From Chloroflexota bacterium (GTDB lineage Bacteria > Chloroflexota > Dormibacteria > Dormibacterales > Dormibacteraceae), in contig VBJE01000036.1 of assembly GCA_005879675.1 (NCBI GenBank), forward strand, positions 2,289 through 13,059: DNA of 10,771 bases, written 5' to 3'. This document shows positions 1 through 6,943 of the stretch, piece by piece. The notes under the pieces are model-generated. The model saw nothing but the letters and a program-made list of their open reading frames with translations, did no database searches and was not told where the DNA came from. How positions within the stretch are numbered: the stretch's first letter is position 1; each line of letters starts with the position of its first letter. The position numbers and the translations under genes are program-made.

Positions 1-495
1 GTGGCCGTTGCCCGAAAGCCTCGCTATGTCGACGTGTCCAATCCCAGCCTGTCGGTCGAGTGTCCGCGCTGCGGCCTCCTGACGGCCCGCTTCATCGACC
101 ACTGCCGCAACTGCGGCTACAAGCTCTGGCCCTCGAGCGTGGTCGCGTCGGCCGCGTTCAAGGCCTGGCGCGACGCTGACCCGAGGCGCGTCGAGGCGTC
201 GCGCTTCGACCTCGAGACACCGCCCGAGCCGATCGTCGCCGAGGTCGACTACGCCGCCCGCGCGCACGAGCTCGGGATCCACCTGTTTCCGAACAGCAAC
301 TTCCCGTTCATCATCTGCGTCGGGGCGCTGTTCCTCGCGCTCGCCGCGATCCCGTTCTCGAGCACGGCGCGGATCGTGCTCGCGGTGATCGGGGGGCTCA
401 TCTTTCTCTATGGCGTCGTGGGTTGGGTCCTCGTCGAGGACGTCCGGATGTACCCCTCGGAAACCCCGCCGGCGCACGGCGAGGGGCAGCACTGA
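1..495 (+). CDS. Zinc-ribbon protein with two membrane helices, cytochrome c oxidase subunit IV-like
   Basis: A 164-residue protein read from a GTG at the first base of the window; a start further left cannot be excluded, but the N-terminus looks complete. Residues 21-39 form a zinc ribbon with two CxxC knuckles (C21, C24, C35, C38). A charged linker follows, then two hydrophobic helices at about 101-118 and 124-145 and a short acidic tail. The helix pair and its place directly before ctaE recall the small subunit IV (CtaF-like) of actinobacterial-type aa3 oxidases, which stabilises the complex; that role is inferred from position and topology. The zinc ribbon is not a part I know from the usual subunit IV. 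The stop overlaps the ctaE start (TGATG), so the two are probably translated together. It could instead be an oxidase assembly factor. Confidence 0.72.
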   Translation: MAVARKPRYVDVSNPSLSVECPRCGLLTARFIDHCRNCGYKLWPSSVVASAAFKAWRDADPRRVEASRFDLETPPEPIVAEVDYAARAHELGIHLFPNSNFPFIICVGALFLALAAIPFSSTARIVLAVIGGLIFLYGVVGWVLVEDVRMYPSETPPAHGEGQH

Positions 496-1121
496 TGGCT
501 GTAGCGACGATCCAGCACGAGCCGACGCCGGAGTACCCGGCGATCAAGCCCGGGATGATGGGCATGTACATCTTCCTGGCCTCCGAGGTGATGTTCTTCG
601 GAAGCCTGTTCGCGACGTACTTCTACCTCGTGGGATCGCATCCCACCTGGCCGCCGACCCCACCGAGTAACACACCCGAGTATTACGTCAGTTGGTGGCC
701 GATTCCGTTCTTCAACACGATCTGGCTGCTCTCGAGCGGAGTGACGGCCCATTTTGGGCTCGAAGGCCTCGCGCACGACAGGCGCCGCCAGTTCTTCATC
801 CTCTGGACAGCGACGATCCTGCTGGGCGTGATCTTCGAGCTCGGGCAGGTCTACGAGTTCGTCAACGCTTTTCAGCGCGGCTTGAACCTGACAGCGAACA
901 GTTTCGCCAGCGCCTTCTTTCTCATGACGGGATTCCACGGCGCGCACGTCCTCGGCGGCCTGATCCTGCTGGTCCTGATCCTCTACCGCGCAACTCGCGG
1001 ACAGTTCTCTTCGCGCAACCACGTCGGTCCGGGCGCGGTCACCCTCTACTGGCACTTCGTCGACGTGGTATGGATTTTCCTTTTCGGAATTCTCTACCTG
1101 GGGATCACAGCAGGAAGATGA
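495..1121 (+). CDS. ctaE: Cytochrome c oxidase subunit III
   Basis: A 208-residue membrane protein, the short five-helix bacterial form of COX3 that lacks the first two helices of the mitochondrial protein. Family motifs are clear: FLASEVMFFGSLFATYF at residues 27-43, FELGQVYEF at 114-122, TGFHGAHVLGG at 145-155 and LYWHFVDVVWIF at 184-195. Subunit III packs against the catalytic subunit of aa3-type haem-copper oxidases and supports proton uptake and enzyme stability. The ATG at 495 overlaps the previous stop and follows a GAGGGG stretch, so it is preferred over a start further upstream in the same frame. The gene's end overlaps the next start as ATGA. The catalytic subunits (ctaC, ctaD) are presumably left of the window. 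Confidence 0.96.
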   Translation: MAVATIQHEPTPEYPAIKPGMMGMYIFLASEVMFFGSLFATYFYLVGSHPTWPPTPPSNTPEYYVSWWPIPFFNTIWLLSSGVTAHFGLEGLAHDRRRQFFILWTATILLGVIFELGQVYEFVNAFQRGLNLTANSFASAFFLMTGFHGAHVLGGLILLVLILYRATRGQFSSRNHVGPGAVTLYWHFVDVVWIFLFGILYLGITAGR

Positions 1122-1480
1122 CAAGAGCGCTTGCAGGCATGCTGGTGGCCATCGCGTTGCTGGCCGGGTGCGGCGGCAACAACGTGACCCAGCCCGCGGG
1201 TTCGACCAAAGTCACGATGACCGAGTTCAAGTTCGACCCGTCGGACATCACCGTCCCCCACGGAAAGGTGGTCTTCTTCCTTGTCAACTCGGGTAACACT
1301 CAGCACGACCTGGCGATCAGGGACAGCTCCAACAACCGCCTGTCCGTGAGCGAGCTCGTGTCGTCGGGCGACTCGATCGTCTTCACCGTCGACAAGATCG
1401 ACGCCGGGACCTACACGATCTACTGCACCCAGCAAGGCCACGAGGCCTCGGGGATGAAAGGCAAGCTGACAGTTACCTGA
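1118..1480 (+). CDS. Cupredoxin-domain lipoprotein (type I copper protein)
   Basis: A 120-residue secreted protein. Residues 1-18 are a lipoprotein signal ending in the lipobox LLAGC, so C18 should be lipidated and the protein anchored on the outer face of the membrane. The rest is one cupredoxin beta-sandwich. The type I copper ligands can be assigned as H63 in the NTQHDLAI segment and C103, H108 and M113 in the C-terminal loop, giving a Cys-x4-His-x4-Met pattern as in plastocyanin-like proteins. The start overlaps the ctaE stop by four bases (ATGA), so it is probably co-translated with the oxidase. This suggests a membrane-tethered electron donor to the oxidase or a copper-delivery protein; the sequence cannot separate the two. 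The gene ends 11 bases from the convergent FKBP gene. Confidence 0.88.
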   Translation: MTRALAGMLVAIALLAGCGGNNVTQPAGSTKVTMTEFKFDPSDITVPHGKVVFFLVNSGNTQHDLAIRDSSNNRLSVSELVSSGDSIVFTVDKIDAGTYTIYCTQQGHEASGMKGKLTVT

Positions 1481-1491
1481 CGCGCGCCCGA

Positions 1492-2094
1492 TTACTTCGA
1501 GGGCGACGGAGTCGGCGACGGGCTTGGCGGCGGCGTGGGTGAGGGCGAAGGGCTCGGCCCGGGTTTGAGGCTCAGCAGCTCGACCACGAAGACCAGGGTC
1601 GCGTTCGCGGGGATGACCGTGGCGCCTGTCTGCTGGTCCGTCTGACCCTGTGGACCATAGGCGAGGTCGGGCGGGATGATGAGCTTGCGCTTGCCTCCGA
1701 CCTTCAACCCGAGGAAGCCCTCGTCCCAGCCGGGGATGACCTGCGACTGCCCGATCTGGAACGTGAAGGGCGTCCGGCCGGGAGACCGGCTCGAGTCGAA
1801 CTGGTGGCAGTTCGTGAGCCAGCCCGTGTACTGGACCTCGGCGTTCTCCCCGGCCTTCGCGGCTTCGCCGGTCCCCACTTTGAGATCGATGATCTTCAAC
1901 CCGTCCGGGTACGTGACCGCGGGCAGCCCGGTGCCCGCGTTGCAGTCGTCCGCGCCCGGCGACACGCTTGGCGAGGCCGACGGGTTCGGGCTCTCGTTCG
2001 CGACCGGCGCGTTGCTGGCGTAGGGGTCGGGGTAACCGCACGCAGCCGCCCCGAAGGCGGTGAGCGCGAATACCGCCAGGAGCGTCCTCCTCAC
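1492..2094 (-). CDS. FKBP-type peptidyl-prolyl cis-trans isomerase, lipoprotein
   Basis: A 200-residue protein from a GTG that overlaps the cyclophilin stop (GTGA), which decides the start. A signal peptide with Arg2-Arg3 and a hydrophobic core ends at C19 (GAAAC), probably a lipobox with Ala at -3, less typical than Leu. A Pro/Ser/Asn-rich linker (about 26-48) leads to one FKBP domain (about 62-176). The binding-pocket residues of FKBP12 are conserved: Y89, F99-D100, V119-I120, W123, Y146 and F169. It should therefore catalyse Xaa-Pro isomerisation and assist folding outside the membrane. C51 and C96 could form a disulfide. The protein ends in a low-complexity Pro/Ser/Thr tail (179-200), perhaps a spacer. 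It is second in an operon with a cyclophilin. Confidence 0.93.
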   Translation of the reverse strand: MRRTLLAVFALTAFGAAACGYPDPYASNAPVANESPNPSASPSVSPGADDCNAGTGLPAVTYPDGLKIIDLKVGTGEAAKAGENAEVQYTGWLTNCHQFDSSRSPGRTPFTFQIGQSQVIPGWDEGFLGLKVGGKRKLIIPPDLAYGPQGQTDQQTGATVIPANATLVFVVELLSLKPGPSPSPSPTPPPSPSPTPSPSK

Positions 2095-2573
2095 GAGGCG
2101 CTGACGTCGAGCGAGCGCATCGTGTCGCCGGCCTGGATCTTGTCGATCACGTCCATGCCTGAGGTGACCTGGCCGAAGTGGTTGTAAACGCCGTTCGTGG
2201 CCAGAAACGGCGCGTCGCCAAGCGTGATGAAAAACTGCGAGCCGCTGACTCCGGCGGCGCTGGAGGCCATCCCCGCGGTGCCGCGCGGCCACTTCGAGGG
2301 ATTGGACTCGTCGGGCAGCTTGTAGGCAGGGCCGCCCGTCCCGTTGCCGGCGGGGTCACCGCCCTGGACGACGAACCCGGCGACGACGCGGTGAAAGGTC
2401 AGGCCGTCATAGAAGTGGTTCTGCGCCAGGTAGACGAAGTTGTTGACCGTCTGCGGCGCCACGCTCGGGTCCACGAGAGCGATCACGAAGTCGCCGCGCG
2501 AAGTGTGCACGGTCACGCTGTACTTCTTGCTCAGGTCGATGACGTTTGGCGGCGGAGAGGTCAGGTTTTCCAT
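2091..2573 (-). CDS. Cyclophilin-type peptidyl-prolyl cis-trans isomerase
   Basis: A 160-residue single-domain cyclophilin (about 17-158). Catalytic-site signatures are present: FHR at 60-62 with the key Arg62, F67, Q70 with GGDP at 71-74, SQFFITL at 112-118 and HFGQV at 132-136. The Trp of human CypA that contacts cyclosporin aligns with Phe123, as in many bacterial cyclophilins known to be poorly drug-sensitive. No signal peptide or membrane segment is visible, so it should act in the cytoplasm. The ATG at 2573 is fixed by an in-frame TAA seven codons upstream, and a GGAG lies 11 bases before it. It overlaps the downstream FKBP gene by four bases (GTGA). The N-terminal PPP-containing linker resembles the mature start of secreted relatives, but no leader precedes it. 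Confidence 0.95.
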   Translation of the reverse strand: MENLTSPPPNVIDLSKKYSVTVHTSRGDFVIALVDPSVAPQTVNNFVYLAQNHFYDGLTFHRVVAGFVVQGGDPAGNGTGGPAYKLPDESNPSKWPRGTAGMASSAAGVSGSQFFITLGDAPFLATNGVYNHFGQVTSGMDVIDKIQAGDTMRSLDVSAS

Positions 2574-2650
2574 CGCGGGCGACGCTCCACATTAGAGGAT
2601 CGCGTGCTCGGGACGCCGCTCCCGAACCGGACGGTACGCTAGACGGCACG
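2574..2650. promoter_or_regulatory. Divergent intergenic region between cyclophilin and PRC-barrel genes
   Basis: These 77 bases must hold the promoters of both divergent genes. On the + strand a -10-like TACGCT (2635-2640) lies 10 bases before the GTG at 2651, which would give a nearly leaderless transcript. No matching -35 box is visible 17 bases upstream. On the - strand a TAATGT (2590-2595) lies 16 bases before the cyclophilin ATG. Both calls rest on short matches only. Confidence 0.35.
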
Positions 2651-3310
2651 GTGGGTGAGGAGGCGGTGGAGCGCAAGGCAGAGGACTTTCATCTGGGCGC
2701 CGAGGTGCGCTCCAGCGACGGCAAGGACATCGGCAAGCTGGTCCACGTCGTGGTCGGCCCCGATTACGAGCTGCGCGCGCTGATCGTGAGGGAGAATCCC
2801 GCATTTTCGGCGCATCGGTTCGCGCCCTCCTCGTGGCTGCTGGCCGACGAGTTCATCGTCCCGCTGGAGGCGGCGACCGCGGTGAGGCACGATCGGGTCG
2901 AGCTGAGCCTGAGCGCGGACGAGGCGCGCCGGCTGCCGCCCTACATCGGATACCGGGAGAGGGACGAATCGACGACCGAGGTGCTGACCGACAGCGCCGG
3001 GCCGCTGACGGCGAGCCCTGAAGTGCCGCGCTGGCTCGAGCAGGTTGCGTACAAAGGGCCCGACGAGCTCGAGATCGATGGCGGTGAGAACGTGATGCTG
3101 GGGCACTCCGGGCGCAAGCTGGGCACGGTGAAGGACGTGCTTTTCGACGGCGCTCAGCTCGTCGGCGTGGTGCTGCAGCCCGAGGGCTGGTTCAAGAGCG
3201 AGGTCGTGCTGCCGCGGCGGTTTCTCGACCGGAGCGACGATATGGCACTGTTCGCGAACCTGGCTGAGTCCGACCTCGAGCACCTGACGCCGTTCAAGCC
3301 CACAGACTGA
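2651..3310 (+). CDS. Tandem PRC-barrel domain protein
   Basis: A 219-residue soluble protein with two PRC-barrel-like halves. The first (about 12-90) carries GAEVRSSDGKDIGKLVHVVV; the second (about 140-212) carries a similar VMLGHSGRKLGTVKDVLF segment. An acidic linker (about 100-130) joins them. PRC barrels are small beta-barrels found in RimM, in photosynthetic reaction centre H subunits and in many uncharacterised stress-linked proteins, and they usually mediate protein or RNA contacts. No signal peptide, membrane helix or catalytic motif is visible, so no specific function can be assigned. The GTG at 2651 was chosen because it follows a -10-like box at near-leaderless spacing. A GTG at 2666 has GAGGAGG only two bases before it, and longer starts would run into the divergent cyclophilin gene. 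It is convergent with the MFS gene. Confidence 0.82.
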   Translation: MGEEAVERKAEDFHLGAEVRSSDGKDIGKLVHVVVGPDYELRALIVRENPAFSAHRFAPSSWLLADEFIVPLEAATAVRHDRVELSLSADEARRLPPYIGYRERDESTTEVLTDSAGPLTASPEVPRWLEQVAYKGPDELEIDGGENVMLGHSGRKLGTVKDVLFDGAQLVGVVLQPEGWFKSEVVLPRRFLDRSDDMALFANLAESDLEHLTPFKPTD

Positions 3311-3346
3311 TCCAGAACCGCTCCAATCGCCCCCATCCACAAGCCC

Positions 3347-3371
3347 CCACCCTCCCTTGGGGAGTTGGTGG
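3347..3371. terminator. Hairpin between convergent genes, candidate bidirectional terminator
   Basis: CCACC plus CTCCC (3347-3356) pairs with GGGAG (3360-3364) and GGTGG (3367-3371), with a three-base loop and a two-base TT bulge on the right arm. It sits in the 110-base gap between the ends of the PRC-barrel and MFS genes, where a terminator for both is expected. No T-run follows on either strand, so a classic intrinsic terminator is not shown. A 10-base palindrome GCCGGCCGGC (3400-3409) follows. Nothing else is seen in the gap. Confidence 0.4.
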
Positions 3372-3420
3372 CGGTGCGCGGCAGAATACGGCTCCCCGCG
3401 CCGGCCGGCAACCCTGCCTG

Positions 3421-4638
3421 TTAAGCGCCTTCGCGCGCCGGCTCGCGCGCGCTCGTCGCCAGCAGAACCGCCAGGAGCAATGCCAGGCCGGCAATCACGA
3501 ACAGGGCCGCCTCCACACTCGACGTCGCCGCGACCGTGCCACCGATAAGCGGCCCGAGGAAGAAGCCGAATGCGACCGAGCTGGCGTTGAAGCCGAACAC
3601 CGTGCTCTGTGCCTCGCGCGGGGTTTCGAGGCCGATCATGGCCGCGGTCGCGGGGATGATCACCCCGGTGAACAGGCCGTTCAGCCCGACCGCGACCACG
3701 ACCACGGACGCCCATGGCGCCACGCCGACCAGGGCCACCGCGAGCACCATGAGCCCCGCGGAGATTGCCGCCGTGCGCACATAGCCGAGCCGGCGCGTGA
3801 CCTGCGTATAGCCGACGGCCGCGGCGCTGCTGGCGACTCCCGCCAGGCCGAAGCCGATCCCGCTCACGGCGGACACGCCGCTCGACACCATGCTGAGCAA
3901 CCGCAGCACCACGAGCTGCTGGGTGGCTGAGCTGCACGCGCTGACCAGGCCCTGGGCGCTGATCAGAACGGAAAGCGCGCGCCGCAGTCCCGGCTGTGCG
4001 TTGATGACGGCGAGGGCGCTCAGGCGTGGTCCTGTCTGCGGCACCATCGGACTCTCGCGCACGATCAGGACCACCGGCAGCAGGGACAGCAGGAGCAGAA
4101 CTCCACCGCCGAGGAACACCAAGCGGAGTCCGAACACCTCGGCGGCGAATCCACCGATGACGGGCCCGATCGCGCTGCCCAACGCCACCGCCGAAGAGAC
4201 GACGCCCAGCGCCCAACCCACTCGCGACCGCGGCGTCTCCGCCGCGACCAGCGCGGTCGCCGCCGCCACCGTGCCGCTTGTCGCGCCCTGCAGGAATCGC
4301 AGGACCAGCAGCTCGGTCGGGTTCTGGACGAAATAGATCAGGCCGACCGTGATCGCTCCCCCCAGCATCGAGCGCAGCAGCATCGGCTTGCGCCCGAACC
4401 TGTCCCCGAGCACGCCCCAGATCGGGCTGGCGATGGCCATGGAAAGACCTGACACGCTGGCCGACGCCGCCGTCCAGAGGTCGAGTTGGCTCCCTGCGGG
4501 GACGCCGAGGTCGTGGTGCAGAAAGATGGACAGGAATGGGAAAGCGAAGCTGAACCCGAAGATGGCTGTGAACTCGGCGAACCAGAGCGCGGCCAGGTTG
4601 CGGCGCCAGTCAACGCCTCCCGCGTTGATCGGAGGCAC
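3421..4638 (-). CDS. MFS transporter, 12-helix DHA1-type
   Basis: A 405-residue polytopic membrane protein with about 12 hydrophobic segments in two six-helix halves. The loop after helix 2 carries MFS motif A (GVLGDRFGRK, 75-84, with D79, R80 and R83). R114 in LRFLQG fits motif B. The helix 5 stretch ALGSAIGPVIGG (152-163) matches motif C, which is typical of drug:proton antiporters. The family pumps small molecules using the proton gradient; the substrate cannot be read from sequence. The start is a GTG without a clear Shine-Dalgarno, 27 bases after the stop of the molybdenum hydroxylase gene, so it is probably the second gene of one transcript. It may import that enzyme's substrate or export its product, but this is inference from position. 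Confidence 0.92.
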   Translation of the reverse strand: MPPINAGGVDWRRNLAALWFAEFTAIFGFSFAFPFLSIFLHHDLGVPAGSQLDLWTAASASVSGLSMAIASPIWGVLGDRFGRKPMLLRSMLGGAITVGLIYFVQNPTELLVLRFLQGATSGTVAAATALVAAETPRSRVGWALGVVSSAVALGSAIGPVIGGFAAEVFGLRLVFLGGGVLLLLSLLPVVLIVRESPMVPQTGPRLSALAVINAQPGLRRALSVLISAQGLVSACSSATQQLVVLRLLSMVSSGVSAVSGIGFGLAGVASSAAAVGYTQVTRRLGYVRTAAISAGLMVLAVALVGVAPWASVVVVAVGLNGLFTGVIIPATAAMIGLETPREAQSTVFGFNASSVAFGFFLGPLIGGTVAATSSVEAALFVIAGLALLLAVLLATSAREPAREGA

Positions 4639-4665
4639 CGTCGCGCGCGGGTCTGTCGACAGGGT

Positions 4666-6921
4666 TTAAGAGCCCAGGATGGCGACGATTCGGTCGGACG
4701 TGATCGGCAGATGGTCCACCACGGCGTCCGGCTTGCGTTTGCGGAGCGCGTTCTCGACCGCGGCCGAGATCGCGGCCGGCGCCGGGATGGTGCCGCTCTC
4801 GCCGGCGCCCTTGAACCCTTCGGGGTTGGCGTCGGTGGGAGTGTCGATGTGGAGCAGCTCCGGCTCGGCGGCGACCTCGCCGGTGCTCACGATCGAGTAG
4901 TCGAGGAAGCTCGCGGTCCTGTAGGTGCCATCGGCGTCATACACCGCCGACTCGAACAGCGCGTAGCCGACGCCATGCGCGTAGCCCCCGTGCATCTGGC
5001 CTTCGACGATCAGCTCGTTGATCGCCTTGCCCGTGTCGTGCGCGATGACGTAGCGCAGGATCTCGACCTGGCCGGTGTCGGGATCGACGGCGACGACCGC
5101 GGCGTGGCACCCGCTCGAGTAGGCGAGAGGACGCTTGGGATCGAAGCTCTCGAGCACCTCGAGGCCCTCGTCAGGGACGACCTCGCTGATCGGTACCCGC
5201 TTGGCCGGCGCGCCTCGCACGGCGATGGCTCCGTCTTCGACCACCAGGTCGGCCGCGTCCGCCTCCAGCACATCGCCCGCGCGCTCGAGCAGTCGCTTGC
5301 GCAGCGCGGTTGCGGCCTTGGCGGTGGCGTTGCCCACCTGGACCGCGCTCCTGCTGCCGGCCGTGAGCGCCGCCTCGGGGACGTGCTTGGTGTCGGCGGC
5401 CGTCACCTTGATCTTCTCGAACGCCCAGCCGAGCCGGTCGGCCGCGACCTGGGCGGCCATCGTCTGATGTCCCTGGCCCTGCGGCGTCGAGCCGATGTAC
5501 AGCTCGGCCGACCCGTCCTTGTTGATCCGCAGCTTCGCCGGCTCGCCGCCCCCAAAGCCAGTCGACTCGACGCAGCAGGCGATCCCCAGACCGACGGGTC
5601 GTCCATCCTCGGTGGTGTCGGGGACGGCGCCGACCTTGTCGAGCGTGATCTTCAACAGCCGCGGATAGTCGCCGCTGTCGTAGACGAGGCCGCGGCGCCC
5701 GGCCGGATAGCCGGTCGTGAACGGGATCTGCTCGGGTTGGACCAGGTTCCGGCGCCGCAGCTCGGCCGGGGGGATGTCCAGGGCTCGCGCCAGCTGGTCC
5801 ATCGCGCGCTCGACCGCATAGTTGCCGAGCGGCCTACCGCCGCCGCGGATGAAACCGCTCGGCACCGCGTTGGTGAAGACGACCTGCGACTCCACCTCCA
5901 TCGCCGGCACCACGTACGCCGACAGCATGTGCGAGACGATGATGTCGGGCTGGCTGGCGCCGGAGGCCGAGTAGGCGCCCATGTCGTGGAGCAGCCGGCC
6001 GCGCAACCCACGCAGCTTGCCGTCGCGGTCGGATGCGATCTCCATCTCGATCACCGAACCGTGTCCCTGCGCCGTGGTGGCGCCGTCTTCGCTTCGCGAC
6101 GCAACCCACTGCGCCGGTCGTTTCAACCGCCACGCCGCGAGCGCGACCAGGACCTCTTCGGGAAAAGCGCTGCCCTTGGCGCCGAATCCGCCGCCGACGT
6201 CTTCCGCCACGACTCGCACGATGTCCTGCTCGAGCTCCAGCGCGCCGGCGATCGCCTCGCGCACGCCGAACACGTTCTGGGTCGAGGTCCAGACCTTCAG
6301 CCCGCCCGTCTCATCGTCAGGCGTTGCCGTCACGGCGCGCGGCTCCATCGCCGCGCCGGCGACGCGCGATGTGGTCAGGCGGATCTGCGCCGTGACGCTG
6401 TCCGCCCCAAACGCGCTCGCGATGTCGCCGTAGGAGGTCGTCTTGCGCCGCGACACGTTGCTCTCGGTGTCGGCGTGCACCTTCGGCGCGCCGGCCGCTG
6501 TCGCGGCGAGAACGTCGCCGGCGCCGGGCAGCTGATCGAGCTCCGGGGCCACCTGCTCGGCGGCGTCCTGTGCCTGGTAAGCGGTTTCGGCGACGACGAC
6601 AGCGAACGCCTCGCCGACGTAATTGGCCTCTTCGCCGTTGAGGATCGGTCGCGGCTTCTTGACCATATCGTCCGGTCCCCAATCGCTGAGCCCGTCCGCT
6701 ACTTCGGGTAGATCCGCTGCTGTCCAGACCTCGAGCACCCCTGGCATCGACTTCGCCACCGAGGTGTCGATCGATCGGATGCGCGCGTGGGGGAGGGTGG
6801 ACCGGCTGAAAGCGACATGGACCAGGCCATCGAGCTTGACGTCCCCTGCGAAGCGACCGCGGCCTGTGACCAGTCGCTCATCTTCGACTCGGCGCAAGCG
6901 CCGGCCGATATATGGAGCCAT
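4666..6921 (-). CDS. Xanthine dehydrogenase/CoxL-family molybdenum hydroxylase, large (Moco-binding) subunit
   Basis: A 751-residue protein covering the whole large-subunit architecture: the N-terminal aldehyde oxidase a/b hammerhead domain (about 15-130) and the molybdopterin-binding domain (about 150-735). Conserved elements are VGGGFGAKG (242-250), the active-site loop FIRGGGR (357-363), the cofactor loop STPQGQGH (478-485) near the usual QG(Q/G)G position, GQMHGGYAHGVGYAL (641-655), and GAGE with the catalytic base E708. The loop differs from the AYxCSFR of true CO dehydrogenase (form I), so an aldehyde, purine or N-heterocycle hydroxylase is more likely. The family normally works with separate FAD and [2Fe-2S] subunits; neither gene is adjacent. 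The ATG at 6921 has AGGAG only two bases upstream and a TATTGT box seven bases before it. The MFS gene follows. Confidence 0.93.
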   Translation of the reverse strand: MAPYIGRRLRRVEDERLVTGRGRFAGDVKLDGLVHVAFSRSTLPHARIRSIDTSVAKSMPGVLEVWTAADLPEVADGLSDWGPDDMVKKPRPILNGEEANYVGEAFAVVVAETAYQAQDAAEQVAPELDQLPGAGDVLAATAAGAPKVHADTESNVSRRKTTSYGDIASAFGADSVTAQIRLTTSRVAGAAMEPRAVTATPDDETGGLKVWTSTQNVFGVREAIAGALELEQDIVRVVAEDVGGGFGAKGSAFPEEVLVALAAWRLKRPAQWVASRSEDGATTAQGHGSVIEMEIASDRDGKLRGLRGRLLHDMGAYSASGASQPDIIVSHMLSAYVVPAMEVESQVVFTNAVPSGFIRGGGRPLGNYAVERAMDQLARALDIPPAELRRRNLVQPEQIPFTTGYPAGRRGLVYDSGDYPRLLKITLDKVGAVPDTTEDGRPVGLGIACCVESTGFGGGEPAKLRINKDGSAELYIGSTPQGQGHQTMAAQVAADRLGWAFEKIKVTAADTKHVPEAALTAGSRSAVQVGNATAKAATALRKRLLERAGDVLEADAADLVVEDGAIAVRGAPAKRVPISEVVPDEGLEVLESFDPKRPLAYSSGCHAAVVAVDPDTGQVEILRYVIAHDTGKAINELIVEGQMHGGYAHGVGYALFESAVYDADGTYRTASFLDYSIVSTGEVAAEPELLHIDTPTDANPEGFKGAGESGTIPAPAAISAAVENALRKRKPDAVVDHLPITSDRIVAILGS

Positions 6922-6927
6922 CGCTCC

Positions 6928-6934
6928 TACAATA
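6928..6934. promoter_or_regulatory. Overlapping divergent -10-like boxes for the hydroxylase gene and tRNA-Val
   Basis: On the + strand TACAAT (6928-6933) matches the sigma-70 -10 consensus in five of six bases and would start a transcript about 40 bases before tRNA-Val. On the - strand the same bases read TATTGT (6934-6929), seven bases before the hydroxylase ATG, which is leaderless spacing. No good -35 box is seen for either. Confidence 0.4.
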
Positions 6935-6943
6935 AGTCGCCAC

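Noticed and set aside
423..494. N-terminal extension of ctaE from an ATG-frame start at 423.
   Set aside because: It would overlap the previous gene and add 24 Arg/Gly/Ala-rich residues not seen in subunit III; the ATG at 495 fits the family.
692..1480. A longer frame that would extend the cupredoxin upstream through ctaE.
   Set aside because: The upstream part is out-of-frame ctaE sequence; the ATGA overlap and lipoprotein signal fix the true start at 1118.
2639..4216. Open frame of 525 codons on the - strand crossing the PRC-barrel and MFS genes.
   Set aside because: It overlaps both real genes in another frame or strand, is Arg-rich, and has no motif or start signal.
4486..6711. Open frame of 741 codons on the + strand, opposite the hydroxylase and MFS genes.
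   Set aside because: It is wholly antisense to two well-supported genes, is Arg/Asp/Gly-rich with no recognisable domain, and long antisense frames are expected in GC-rich DNA.
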